Positions 18,940 through 27,104 are shown, counted from the stretch's first letter. The stretch is 64,000 nucleotides of DNA from Falsochrobactrum tianjinense (GCF_019100495.1 NZ_JAHRVA010000004.1:186001-250000); one strand, 5' to 3'. Made by a program: numbers and translations. Notes: generated from the letters alone by a model not told the origin.

Positions 18940-19857
18940 ATGGGAACAGGCAATATGCAGCGATTTAACAGAATAATAGCAGTATTGGCTATCATGCACC
19001 TGCTCTTCTGGCCAGAACATATTGGCCCCGCCTATGCCAGCAGCGGCAATTCCGTTTCTTTCATTTTCGGACCACCAATGCCCGATAAAAGGGCTGGGCC
19101 GAAAATTAGCCGCATCTGCCAATTGATTGAAACGAGCGCTGACACCCACGGCATTCCCAGAGACTTCTTCGCCCGTCTGATCTGGAAAGAAAGCCGTTTT
19201 GACCATCGCGCCATCAGTCCGGTTGGTGCGCAGGGTATAGCACAGTTCATGCCCTATACCGCCAGGGAGCGCGGCCTGTCGGATCCTTTCGATGTCGAAC
19301 AGGCAATTCCGGCATCGGCCAGTTTCCTGAGTGATCTGAAGCGCGATTTTGGGAACTGGGGACTTGCAGCTGCCGCCTATAATGCAGGATCGGGGCGCGT
19401 TTCTCGTTGGATACAATCGGGTGGTTTTCTTCCGCTCGAAACGGAGGATTATGTCCTCGATCTCACCGGCGTATCTGCGGATAATTTTGCATCCGGCGCC
19501 GAAATCGCCAACAGTCCGCTCGACCCCAAACTGGCATTTTCCGAAGCCTGCCAGCGCCTGCCTATCATTCGCACAGCCACAATCCCCATGGCGCGCATCA
19601 AGCCAAAACCGTGGGGAATTCAGGTCGCGGGTAATTTTCGCCGCAACATAGCCGTCAATCAGTGGAATCGGCTTCGCAAGCGGTTTTCGTCCGTATTGGC
19701 GGGCCATAATCCCGTCATTAGTCGGGTTCGCACACCGATGGCGCGGCGCGGCGTTTACGCGGTTCGGATCGGCGCAGATAGCCGCAAGGAAGCCAACACT
19801 ATCTGCGATAGACTGCGGGCAGCGGGCGGCGCATGCATAGTTCTGCGCAATAAATAA
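18940..19857 (+). CDS. Lytic transglycosylase (SLT domain), secreted
   Basis: 305 residues with an N-terminal signal segment (IIAVLAIMHLLFW). The SLT domain spans about residues 60-165: LIWKESRFDHRAISPVGAQGIAQFMP, where the Glu in KES is catalytic, then AAAAYNAGSGRV. It cleaves peptidoglycan with formation of anhydro-muramic ends. The C-terminal 40 residues (VYAVRIGADSRKEANTICDRLRAAGGAC) resemble a SPOR-type wall-binding domain. GGAG lies six bases before the ATG. Confidence 0.9.
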   Translation: MGTGNMQRFNRIIAVLAIMHLLFWPEHIGPAYASSGNSVSFIFGPPMPDKRAGPKISRICQLIETSADTHGIPRDFFARLIWKESRFDHRAISPVGAQGIAQFMPYTARERGLSDPFDVEQAIPASASFLSDLKRDFGNWGLAAAAYNAGSGRVSRWIQSGGFLPLETEDYVLDLTGVSADNFASGAEIANSPLDPKLAFSEACQRLPIIRTATIPMARIKPKPWGIQVAGNFRRNIAVNQWNRLRKRFSSVLAGHNPVISRVRTPMARRGVYAVRIGADSRKEANTICDRLRAAGGACIVLRNK

Positions 19858-20263
19858 GCAACCCGCTATGCTATACCATCGTACCGGCAGATATAGTGCG
19901 GCTAAACCGTTCTATTTTGGAATTGATAAAGCGATATTCTGGAATTTTTGTAAAGATTTGTCTCAATGCCGGTTCAAAGACGACCAATTATCTGTGACAC
20001 AAAGAATTTGCTTGCCAAACTTCGCATCATAGATCAGTCTTCCGCTGTCCGGGCATGTTGCGAACAAATGGAAGACTGGAAGAACGGCGCGCCGGAACCG
20101 CTAGAAGTTCCGGGTTAGAGTAATCTCTGGCAATGATCGGTTCCTTTCCAATGTCGAGAACTGCCTGCATGACCCTCTGCCGGGTGTGTGGTGCGCTCGG
20201 TGGAAGATACAATTCCACTGTTTTTAGAAAAGGCAGTGGCGCCAAGGAAAAGGAACGGATCCC
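19858..20263. other. Leader and intergenic region before the second cold-shock gene
   Basis: About 400 bases without a convincing gene. It probably contains a promoter and a long leader for the cold-shock gene. Near its end lies a hairpin followed by five Ts (listed separately). Two very short frames of 16 and 22 codons near 20053-20122 have no family support. Confidence 0.5.
20200..20225 (+). promoter_or_regulatory. Terminator-like hairpin in the cold-shock leader
   Basis: GTGGAA and TTCCAC with a 7-base loop, then TG and TTTTT, end 38 bases before the cold-shock ATG. It has the form of a weak intrinsic terminator inside a leader, which would suit temperature-dependent read-through. The function is inferred. 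Confidence 0.4.
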
Positions 20264-20479
20264 ATGGCACAGACCGGTCAGGTCAAATTCTTCAACTCCG
20301 AAAAAGGCTTCGGTTTTATCAAGCCCGATGATGGCGGCGCAGATATCTTCGTACATATCTCTGCTGTGCAGGCTTCGGGTCTGGCAGGGCTTGCTGACAA
20401 TCAGAAAGTTTCTTACGAGACGGAACCGGACCGTCGCGGTAAGGGCCCGAAAGCTGTAAACATCGCCATTACTGAATAA
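20264..20479 (+). CDS. Cold-shock protein, CspA family (second copy)
   Basis: 71 residues, one cold-shock domain with EKGFGFIKPDD (RNP1) and DIFVHIS (RNP2). It differs from the copy at 2263 at many positions (GQVKFFN in place of GTVKWFN; the aromatic Trp is replaced by Phe) and is therefore an old paralogue. AAGGAACGG lies before the ATG. A strong terminator follows. Confidence 0.94.
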   Translation: MAQTGQVKFFNSEKGFGFIKPDDGGADIFVHISAVQASGLAGLADNQKVSYETEPDRRGKGPKAVNIAITE

Positions 20480-20502
20480 TCGTTTATAGAACAGATTATC
20501 CA

Positions 20503-20526
20503 CCCCGGCCAGCGCCGGGGTTTTTT
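20503..20526 (+). terminator. Rho-independent terminator of the second cold-shock gene
   Basis: CCCCGGC / GCCGGGG with a CAGC loop, followed by TTTTTT. Confidence 0.92.
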
Positions 20527-20706
20527 ATTGCCTCGACCCCGCAAAATCATCCGCCATCATAAAAGTCCATGGTGTACGAGACGGCAAGAGCACGCGAAAT
20601 ATTACGTAGACTGCTTTTATTTTACCTCGGGGACGCTCGTTTTTCTGAGCCCCACCATCGTTCAGCCTTCATTCATGTCGAAGAGATTAACTTCCTGTTC
20701 ATACTC

Positions 20707-20736
20707 GATACGAAACGTCTGACCATTTTTCGTATC
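20707..20736. repeat. Perfect inverted repeat upstream of the BA14K-like gene
   Basis: 9-bp arms GATACGAAA and TTTCGTATC with a 12-base spacer, ending 34 bases before the start codon. It could be an operator for a dimeric regulator or a 5' leader hairpin. Confidence 0.5.
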
Positions 20737-20770
20737 GGCATCGGTATTTATGCTTCTGAAGGAGCAAACA

Positions 20771-21211
20771 ATGAACAAATTTGTAAAAATGACTATCCTG
20801 GCAGTTGCCTCTGTGGCTGCGGTTTCTGCCCCGCTGGCAGCGGCTTCCGCCGATTCCTGGGGCCGACATGGCTGGAATCGAGGCGGTTGGGATCGTTCCT
20901 ATCATCGCCACCATAGGAATGGCGACGCCGTCGCCGCTGGCGTGATCGGGCTTGCAGCAGGCGCGCTGATCGGCAGCGCTTTAAGCCAGCCGCAGCCGGT
21001 CTATGTCCAGCCAGCCCCGGTCTATGCACCACCGCCGCCTCCGGTCTACTACCCGGCACCGCCTGCGCAAAGCATCCAATATCGGAGCGACTACGAACCG
21101 TGGAGCCGCAGTTGGTATGATTATTGCTCTGATCGCTATCGATCGTTCAACCCGAACACCGGAACCTATCGAGGCTATGACGGGCAGGACCATTTCTGCT
21201 CAGCCAATTGA
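20771..21211 (+). CDS. Secreted BA14K-like protein
   Basis: 146 residues. A signal peptide (MNKFVKMTILAVASVAAVSAPLAAASA) is followed by a His/Gly/Arg/Trp-rich segment, a hydrophobic GVIGLAAGALIGSAL stretch, a Pro/Tyr/Val-rich linker and a C-terminal module. That module has YCSDRYRSFNPNTGTYRGYDGQDHFC, the signature of the BA14K family of immunoreactive Brucella proteins. The role is unknown; lectin-like behaviour has been described for BA14K. AAGGAG lies eight bases before the ATG at 20771. Confidence 0.87.
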   Translation: MNKFVKMTILAVASVAAVSAPLAAASADSWGRHGWNRGGWDRSYHRHHRNGDAVAAGVIGLAAGALIGSALSQPQPVYVQPAPVYAPPPPPVYYPAPPAQSIQYRSDYEPWSRSWYDYCSDRYRSFNPNTGTYRGYDGQDHFCSAN

Positions 21212-21220
21212 TCGAATGAG

Positions 21221-21245
21221 AAAGCCGCCCCAAGGGCGGCTTTTT
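21221..21245 (+). terminator. Terminator between the BA14K-like gene and the convergent hydrolase gene
   Basis: AAAGCCGCCC / GGGCGGCTTT with a short loop and TTTT behind it. A-runs on the other side suggest that it works for both convergent genes. Confidence 0.88.
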
Positions 21246-21256
21246 ACATACTGCCG

Positions 21257-21913
21257 TCAGGCATGATCTGTTTTCGTAAGAAAAGGATTGGTGCGCCTTT
21301 CCTCTCCGAAGCGGCCTCCCGGACCGTGACCACAGATAAATCCGATATCATCGCCCAGTGGAAGCAACTTCTCCTTGATCGAACGGATAAGCGCCGCATG
21401 GTCGCCGCCCGGCAGATCGGTGCGGCCGATCGATCCATTGAACAGCACATCGCCGACAATCGCAAAGTGTGCTTCAGGATTGAAGAAAACGACATGGCCC
21501 GGCGCATGGCCAGGACAATGGAAAACATCGAAATCATGACCAGAGAAGGAGACTGTGTCGCCTTCTTCCAGCCAGCAGTCAGGCACGACATTGCGCACAC
21601 CTTCGGTCAGACCGTATTTGAGGCCGGTCGTCGCCAGATTATCGAGCAGAAACTTGTCGTCCCTGTGGGGGCCGACAATATCGACGCCGAACTCCTCCTT
21701 CATATCCATCGCGCCAGCGGCGTGATCTATATGGCCATGCGTAAGCCAAATCGCTTCAACCTCGATATTCTGTGATGCGATTGCTTCCTTGATCCGTGCA
21801 AGGTCGCCACCCGGATCAACAACGACACCCTTTTTCGTCTCGCTATCGAAAAGAACCGTGCAATTCTGCTGAAATGGCGTAACCGGAACGATAATGGCCT
21901 GCAATTGTCCCAT
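21257..21913 (-). CDS. Metallo-beta-lactamase-fold hydrolase, glyoxalase II-like
   Basis: 218 residues. It has the metal-binding HGHIDHAAG (T-H-x-H-x-D-H), GHAPGHVVF, GDVLFNGSIGRTDLPGG and a final GHGPGGRFGEERRTNPFL. This is the YcbL-like subgroup of small glyoxalase II-type thioester hydrolases. The ATG at 21913 has GGAG seven bases upstream; the longer open frame upstream is not family-like. Confidence 0.92.
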   Translation of the reverse strand: MGQLQAIIVPVTPFQQNCTVLFDSETKKGVVVDPGGDLARIKEAIASQNIEVEAIWLTHGHIDHAAGAMDMKEEFGVDIVGPHRDDKFLLDNLATTGLKYGLTEGVRNVVPDCWLEEGDTVSFSGHDFDVFHCPGHAPGHVVFFNPEAHFAIVGDVLFNGSIGRTDLPGGDHAALIRSIKEKLLPLGDDIGFICGHGPGGRFGEERRTNPFLTKTDHA

Positions 21914-22033
21914 AGAAATACTCCATTCAGTCTGCATGTTTGCCAAGCTGCGCGGCAAGTTGAGTCCAGTGCAAGCTTTATAGGTCTCACATAATACGCT
22001 GCGCCAGCACAAAAGGCTTGCTTCATCAGATAA

Positions 22034-22056
22034 ACGGGTGGCACAAGGCCACCCGT
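22034..22056 (-). terminator. Hairpin downstream of the glycine-rich protein gene
   Basis: Perfect 9-bp arms ACGGGTGGC / GCCACCCGT with a 5-base loop. On the minus strand only TTTAT follows, so it is a weak terminator candidate for the gene ending at 22119. Confidence 0.5.
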
Positions 22057-22118
22057 ATCCCCTCTCTCGAGAGTCTGTCGTCGGTTGTCGTCCCCACAAC
22101 CGCGTTATCGGCTTATAT

Positions 22119-22400
22119 TCAAGCCTTGTTTGCCATTGAATTCTTGATCAGTCCGACAATCGCCGTCAGAACAAGACCGCCCACGCCGCCACCAGCCAAT
22201 TGACCGACCACGCCGTTAAGCACGGAGTCCAGTCCACCGTTGGACAGCAATGGGAGAAGCTGGCCAAGAATGACGCCGCCGATGCCGCCGGCAACCGTGT
22301 TGCCCGTGGTTCCGAGGTTGATATTCTTGGCAGCGCCGGCGACATTACCGCCGACTACACCTGCAACAAGCTGGAGAATGATAGGCAATAGAGATTCCAT
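22119..22400 (-). CDS. Small glycine-rich hydrophobic protein
   Basis: 93 residues, almost entirely small and hydrophobic (Gly, Ala, Val, Leu) with glycine-zipper-like runs such as GGNVAGAA, GGIGGVILGQLL and AGGGVGGLVLTAIVGLI. Two or three membrane-inserting helices are likely. I do not recognise a function; similar short proteins occur in rhizobia. The ATG at 22400 is preceded by GGGGTGA. It lies alone between the hydrolase and ilvE genes. Confidence 0.72.
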   Translation of the reverse strand: MESLLPIILQLVAGVVGGNVAGAAKNINLGTTGNTVAGGIGGVILGQLLPLLSNGGLDSVLNGVVGQLAGGGVGGLVLTAIVGLIKNSMANKA

Positions 22401-22504
22401 GATCGTCACCCCAATTCGAGTTAAAAGCCGGAATAACGCGAATCCGACATGAAAAACCTTGAACTGAAACTGGCCAATGTCAAACAATAAGCAGAAAATC
22501 AGTC

Positions 22505-22526
22505 AAAAAGCGGCTCAAAAGCCGCT
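22505..22526 (-). terminator. Rho-independent terminator of ilvE
   Basis: AGCGGCT / AGCCGCT with a 4-base loop. On the minus strand TTTT follows directly. It ends 20 bases past the ilvE stop. Confidence 0.82.
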
Positions 22527-22545
22527 CTTTTCTGTTTAAAAGCTA

Positions 22546-23436
22546 TTATTCTGCCGCTATTCGCTTGGGTTGAACTTCGGCAGTGTAGTCGTTCATTAGA
22601 ATATTTGTAATTTCGCCAGGCTGAAAATGATAAGGCCCGACCACGGAAACCGGGGTCACTTCGGCTGCGGTTCCACAAAGGAAGCATTCAGTGAAATCCG
22701 CCATTTCTTCCGGCATGATGACGCGTTCGATGACTTCCAGACCGCGGCGCTTTGCAAGATCGATAATAGTCCGCCGCGTAATACCGTCCAGGAAGCAATC
22801 AGGGATCGGCGTATGAAGCGCGCCGTCCTTGACGAAAAATACATTCGCGCCAGTCGCCTCCGCTACCTGCCCGCGCCAGTCGAGCATCAGCGCATCGGCA
22901 TAGCCCTTGGCTTCCGCCGCATGCTTGGAAATTGTACAGATCATATAAAGACCCGCAGCCTTGGAGCGCGACGGCGCGGTGCGCGGGTCCGGGCGGCGAT
23001 ATTCGGCAATATCCAGCCGGATACCCTTCATTTTCTCTTCCGGCGAGAAATAGCTCGGCCACTGCCAGATCGCGATTGCGAGGTGGATACGGTTGTTTTG
23101 TGCCGATACACCCAGCGAATCCGAGCCGCGCCAGGCAATCGGGCGGACATAAGCATCCTCAAAGCCCTGCTTCTTGAGCAATCCCCGGCAAGCCTCGTTG
23201 ATCTCATCGACGCTATATGGAATCTCGAAACCCAGAATATGCGCGGATTCATGCAGGCGCTCGGTATGTTCGGTGAGCTTGAATATCTCCCCGCCATAGG
23301 CCCGCTCTCCCTCGAATACGGCACTCGCATAGTGCAGGCCATGGGTCAGCACATGAACTTTCGCGTCTTTCCAGGCAATGAACTCCCCATCCTGCCAGAT
23401 AAATCCGTCCCGTTGATCAAATGGAATCTCAGCCAT
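22546..23436 (-). CDS. ilvE: Branched-chain amino acid aminotransferase
   Basis: 296 residues, fold-type IV PLP enzyme. Conserved parts are VHVLTHGLHYASAVFEGERAY, RSKAAGLYMICTISK (the PLP lysine lies in this stretch), DALMLDW and ECFLCGTAAEVTPV. It performs the last step of Ile, Leu and Val synthesis. The ATG at 23436 has GAGGAA upstream; the frame to 23478 has no ribosome site. A perfect palindrome lies 50 bases upstream. Confidence 0.94.
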   Translation of the reverse strand: MAEIPFDQRDGFIWQDGEFIAWKDAKVHVLTHGLHYASAVFEGERAYGGEIFKLTEHTERLHESAHILGFEIPYSVDEINEACRGLLKKQGFEDAYVRPIAWRGSDSLGVSAQNNRIHLAIAIWQWPSYFSPEEKMKGIRLDIAEYRRPDPRTAPSRSKAAGLYMICTISKHAAEAKGYADALMLDWRGQVAEATGANVFFVKDGALHTPIPDCFLDGITRRTIIDLAKRRGLEVIERVIMPEEMADFTECFLCGTAAEVTPVSVVGPYHFQPGEITNILMNDYTAEVQPKRIAAE

Positions 23437-23485
23437 TTTAGTCTTCCTCAAAAATAATCCCTGCGGCTTTGTTCTCAAGCCGTTT

Positions 23486-23497
23486 ACTCATATGAGT
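23486..23497. promoter_or_regulatory. Perfect palindrome upstream of ilvE
   Basis: ACTCATATGAGT, a perfect 12-bp palindrome 50 bases before the ilvE start codon, a usual operator position. The regulator is unknown. Confidence 0.45.
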
Positions 23498-23567
23498 GTT
23501 CTTCATCTTTCTGCCCGGTGCAATTGAAATTTAAACGCCGGTCAGACAGATATTCTCGCCGATTTCA

Positions 23568-23777
23568 GCTTTTTAGAACAAATACACCGAGGTCAGCGCC
23601 CGTCCCCGGCACAAGTCTCAAGCGTGGAGTACATGCAAAGCAAGAATATTTCCGCCATAAACGGAAAATAACACTCGCCATAATGCGTCGTCCCCCTTAT
23701 TGGATGGCGTATCATGGCCGATAGCGCAATTATTTCTCCTCTCACCCATAGCAGCATAATTTTTGTTCTAAAAAAGC
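23568..23777. repeat. Widely spaced inverted pair of GCTTTTTAGAACAAA elements
   Basis: GCTTTTTAGAACAAA at 23568-23582 and its near-exact reverse complement TTTGTTCTAAAAAAGC ending at 23777 (one extra A) lie about 180 bases apart. A related arm, TTTTGTTCTG, forms the inverted repeat at 49216. They could be half-sites of one regulator controlling ilvE and the MarR gene. Confidence 0.45.
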
Positions 23778-23862
23778 ACTCTGTACTTTCCAAAAATTAT
23801 CTTGGTGATTGAGTTATGTCAATAATGCTGACATATTTATCGCAACAGGATGGAGCTTCGAT

Positions 23863-24456
23863 GTGAACTCGACGAACGACATGAATTATATAAGCAATCC
23901 CTTGACGTCACTGGAGGCGGCCGACCTCAACGTCATTGAGTTGCTGTTTTTTTCTTATCGCGATTTCACCGCAGATCCGGATCTCATCCTCGAAAAGATT
24001 GGTTTTGGCCGCGCCCATCACCGGGTACTTTATTTCATCAACCGCAAGCCAGGTATGACGGTCGCGGAACTTCTGGAACTGTTGCGCATCACCAAGCAAA
24101 GCCTCTCGCGAGTTCTCAAGCAACTGATTGACACAGGCCATGTTGTGCAGGCTACCGGATTGCACGACCGCCGTCACCGCAAGCTTTATCCAACCAAAAG
24201 CGGTCGCCAGCTTACCCTTGCACTTGCCCTGCCGCAGTCGCGCCGCATCGCGCGCGCATTGGAAGGATCGGATGCAAAAGATCGGGAAATCATTGAACGC
24301 TTCCTTTATAATATGGTCAACCCCGAAAGGCGGCGGCAGATTGACGATTTCGCCGCAACGGAAAATGCCGTGCAAAAGCCCGAAACGCAGTTGAAAGACA
24401 TAAAGAACGACGGGACAGAGCAGGCAACAGAGAATAGACGCGCCGCGTCTCAATAG
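23863..24456 (+). CDS. petP: MarR-family regulator, PetP type
   Basis: About 197 residues from GTG 23863, which has GGAG seven bases upstream; ATG 23881 is the next choice. The winged helix-turn-helix covers roughly PGMTVAELLELLRITKQSLSRVLKQLIDTGHV, with the wing DRRHRKLYPTKSG. The C-terminal 40 residues are charged and probably unstructured. It lies just before an OmpR-type regulator, the arrangement of PetP-PetR of Rhodobacter capsulatus, which is needed for cytochrome bc1 expression. The symbol is by analogy of arrangement. Confidence 0.75.
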   Translation: MNSTNDMNYISNPLTSLEAADLNVIELLFFSYRDFTADPDLILEKIGFGRAHHRVLYFINRKPGMTVAELLELLRITKQSLSRVLKQLIDTGHVVQATGLHDRRHRKLYPTKSGRQLTLALALPQSRRIARALEGSDAKDREIIERFLYNMVNPERRRQIDDFAATENAVQKPETQLKDIKNDGTEQATENRRAASQ

Positions 24457-24464
24457 ATAAGGTA

Positions 24465-25229
24465 ATGGTTCGACGCAGTATCGATTGCGCAGCAACTGGA
24501 ACAGAGATGGGATCAAGCGACGCCATGGCTGTAGAAGAAAATAATCTTTCGGACGATGCACCGCATCTGCTTGTCGTCGATGACGACACACGAATCCGCA
24601 GCCTTCTTTCGCAATATCTGACCGGCAGCGGTTTTCGCATCACGGTAGCGGGTAGCGCTGCTGAAGCGCGCCGCAAGCTCGAAGGCATCGATTTCGATCT
24701 GCTGGTTCTCGACGTCATGATGCCCGGTGAAACCGGCGTTTCTCTCACCCGTTCGCTGCGCGAGCAGAAGAACGTGCCAATCCTGATGCTCACTGCCCTG
24801 TCGGAAACCGACAGCCGCATTGACGGTCTGGCTGCGGGTGCGGACGATTATCTGCCAAAACCTTTCGATCCGCGCGAGCTGATTCTGCGCATTAACAACA
24901 TTCTGCGTCGCGGCGCGACACCTGCGCAACCAAAGATCGAGCAGATTGTCTTCGGCCCTTACACATTCTTCATTCCTCGCCGTGAGTTGAAGAAAGGCAT
25001 GGAGACGATCAAGCTGACCGACCGCGAACAGGATATCATGGCGATATTTGCCGAGCGCGCAGGCGAAACTATCCCCCGTCATGAATTGACTGGGCAGGAT
25101 GGCGATGTCGGCGAACGGACCATTGATGTGCAGATCAACCGCCTGCGCCGCAAGATCGAGCAAGACCCGGCCAACCCGGTCTGGCTGCAAACCGTGCGCG
25201 GAATTGGCTACAAGCTGAGTATCGAATAG
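24465..25229 (+). CDS. petR: OmpR-family response regulator, PetR type
   Basis: 254 residues from ATG 24465; ATG 24507 or 24525 would also work and none has a strong ribosome site. The receiver domain begins HLLVVDDDTRIR, with phospho-acceptor Asp in LLVLDVMMPGE and the K of LPKPFDP. The C-terminal winged helix carries TIDVQINRLRRKIE and VRGIGYKL. It probably receives phosphate from the histidine kinase encoded next. It starts eight bases after the MarR stop, so the genes are likely co-transcribed. Confidence 0.88.
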   Translation: MVRRSIDCAATGTEMGSSDAMAVEENNLSDDAPHLLVVDDDTRIRSLLSQYLTGSGFRITVAGSAAEARRKLEGIDFDLLVLDVMMPGETGVSLTRSLREQKNVPILMLTALSETDSRIDGLAAGADDYLPKPFDPRELILRINNILRRGATPAQPKIEQIVFGPYTFFIPRRELKKGMETIKLTDREQDIMAIFAERAGETIPRHELTGQDGDVGERTIDVQINRLRRKIEQDPANPVWLQTVRGIGYKLSIE

Positions 25230-25284
25230 AAGCCCATGGCAAACCTCTCCTGGCCAGCACAGCCGTTGGGAGTATTCTGAGACG

Positions 25285-26628
25285 ATGAGATCGCTCTGGA
25301 GACAACTCACGCGCTGGCTTGCGCGCCGGATGCCCAAAGGTCTCTATGCGCGTTCGCTTATAATTATCATCGCTCCAATGGTACTGCTGCAATCGGTGAT
25401 CGCCTATGTCTTCATGGAGCGGCACTGGCAGATGGTGACGGAGCGGCTTTCGACGGCGGTCGTGCGCGATATTTCCGCCATTATCGATATTCTCGAAACC
25501 TATCCGCAGGAACCGGGCTACGACAATCTCATTCGCATTTCCCAACAGCGTATGGCCCTCAATATCTCGATCCTGCCGCCCGACCCATTGCCGCCGCCCG
25601 GCCCGAAACCTTTTTTTGCCATTCTCGATTATTTCCTGAGCGAAGAAATCACCCGCCAGATCAGCCGACCTTTCTGGGTCGATACAGTAGGTGATTCCGA
25701 TCTGATCGAAATCCGTATCAAGCTGGAAGACAAGGTGCTCCGCGTTTTTGCGCGCCGCAGTCAGGCCTACGCCTCCAATACCGGCATCTTTCTCACATGG
25801 ATGATCGGCACGGCCCTCGTCTTGCTTATTATCGCCATCGCCTTCCTGCGCAATCAGATCAAACCGATCCAGCAGCTTGCGGAAGCAGCCGAAAGTTTCG
25901 GTAAAGGGCGCCCCATGCCGGAAGGTTTTCGGCCCCATGGAGCCGAAGAAGTGCGGCGCGCGGGCATTGCTTTCATCCAGATGCGCACGCGTATCGAGCG
26001 CCAGATCGAACAACGCACTGCCATGCTTTCCGGCGTGAGCCATGATCTGCGTACCATTCTGACCCGCTTCAAGCTGCAACTTGCCCTTGCGGGTCATTCA
26101 ATCGATATTGAGCCGCTCAATCAGGATGTTGCCGATATGCAGACCATGCTGGAAGGCTATCTGGCCTTCGCGCGCGGGGAAGGATCGGAAGAAGCCGCAA
26201 GCCTCAACATCGCCCTGCTTTGCGAAAAGCTGGAAAACGAGGCCCGGCTGCGCGAACGAGGTTTCAAATATTCGATTGAAGGCGATAGCGAAGTCCATGT
26301 CCGCCCCAATGCCTTTTCGCGCCTTGTCAGCAATCTCGTATCGAACGCCTTTAGCCATGCGCAAAATGTTGAGCTTTCGGTCAGTCACAATGATGGCTGG
26401 CTGAAAATAGTCATCGACGATGACGGTCCCGGTATTCCACCCGACAGACGCGAGGACGTTTTCAAGCCTTTTGTACGCCTTGATGAAGCACGCACGCAGG
26501 GTACAGGCGGCACTGGCGGCCTGGGTCTGGCCATTGCTCGCGATATTGCCCGCAGCCATGGTGGCGATATTGAGCTTGAAGACGCGCCAGCAGGTGGCTT
26601 GCGCGCGATCGTTCGCATTCCCGCATAA
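25285..26628 (+). CDS. Membrane sensor histidine kinase, EnvZ-like
   Basis: 447 residues. Two membrane helices (about residues 23-43 and 170-190) flank a periplasmic domain with a proline run, followed by HAMP, HisKA with SGVSHDLRTILTRF (phospho-acceptor His) and an ATPase domain. The ATPase domain has the N-box NLVSNAFSHA, G1 DDGPGIP and G2 GTGGTGGLGLAI. The position after the catalytic His-Asp-Leu-Arg-Thr is Ile where Pro is usual. It is probably the partner of the regulator encoded 55 bases upstream. The signal is unknown. Confidence 0.9.
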   Translation: MRSLWRQLTRWLARRMPKGLYARSLIIIIAPMVLLQSVIAYVFMERHWQMVTERLSTAVVRDISAIIDILETYPQEPGYDNLIRISQQRMALNISILPPDPLPPPGPKPFFAILDYFLSEEITRQISRPFWVDTVGDSDLIEIRIKLEDKVLRVFARRSQAYASNTGIFLTWMIGTALVLLIIAIAFLRNQIKPIQQLAEAAESFGKGRPMPEGFRPHGAEEVRRAGIAFIQMRTRIERQIEQRTAMLSGVSHDLRTILTRFKLQLALAGHSIDIEPLNQDVADMQTMLEGYLAFARGEGSEEAASLNIALLCEKLENEARLRERGFKYSIEGDSEVHVRPNAFSRLVSNLVSNAFSHAQNVELSVSHNDGWLKIVIDDDGPGIPPDRREDVFKPFVRLDEARTQGTGGTGGLGLAIARDIARSHGGDIELEDAPAGGLRAIVRIPA

Positions 26629-26638
26629 GCAATGCCGT

Positions 26639-27025
26639 TCAGGGGCGATTGATATATTGTGCTGCGATATAGCCCAATGCCGTTGCCGCAATGCAGGCAA
26701 ATACGGATAGGCTGATATTGAACAGGGCGCGGCCCGGAAAGCCCAGGCGCAATAGTTCAAAAGTTTGCAGACTGAATGAGGAAAAAGTGGTGAAGCCACC
26801 GCAAATGCCGACCATAAATGCCAACCGCCATATTTCGGGTATCGAAAAGCGGCTCGAAGCAAGGGTTAGCGTGCCGAACAATGCGATTGCAAAAGAACCG
26901 GTCACGTTAACGAAGATGGTGCTCCACGGCATTCCGCGACTAAGTGGGCCCAGCCAGATGGCTATCCAGAAACGCAATACGCTTCCCAAGCCACCGCCAA
27001 TTGCGACGATAATTGATGCCTGCAT
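26639..27025 (-). CDS. crcB: Fluoride ion channel CrcB
   Basis: 128 residues, four hydrophobic helices. Family motifs are [27 protein letters not shown] (the conserved Asn) and [15 protein letters not shown]. Dimeric inner-membrane channels of this family expel fluoride. I see no fluoride riboswitch upstream. The ATG at 27025 is chosen over 27037 for spacing. It converges on the histidine kinase gene, 10 bases away. Confidence 0.92.
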   Translation of the reverse strand: MQASIIVAIGGGLGSVLRFWIAIWLGPLSRGMPWSTIFVNVTGSFAIALFGTLTLASSRFSIPEIWRLAFMVGICGGFTTFSSFSLQTFELLRLGFPGRALFNISLSVFACIAATALGYIAAQYINRP

Positions 27026-27104
27026 TATGCATTCCATCCCTGCATCATTTGGCCAGCGTCAAATTGCATAAAGTCCGCAGGCGACGCAAATCACAGATAC
27101 GGAA

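Larger units (their letters stand above)
23437..23862. other. Intergenic regulatory region between ilvE and the MarR gene
   Basis: About 425 bases between divergent genes, rather AT-rich. It holds a perfect 12-bp palindrome near ilvE and a pair of TTTAGAACAAA-type elements in opposite orientation (both listed separately). No coding sequence is convincing. Confidence 0.55.

Noticed and set aside
20053-20122. Micro-frames of 16 and 22 codons in the second cold-shock leader
   Set aside because: No ribosome site at proper spacing and no family support; they are more likely part of an untranslated leader.
23568-23777. Complete Irr iron-control element
   Set aside because: Only half-sites (TTTAGAA and TTCTAAA) are present, 180 bases apart; the palindromic motif is not complete.
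26629-27104. Fluoride riboswitch at crcB
   Set aside because: The leader of crcB (27026-27104) is short and shows no pseudoknot pattern that I can recognise.
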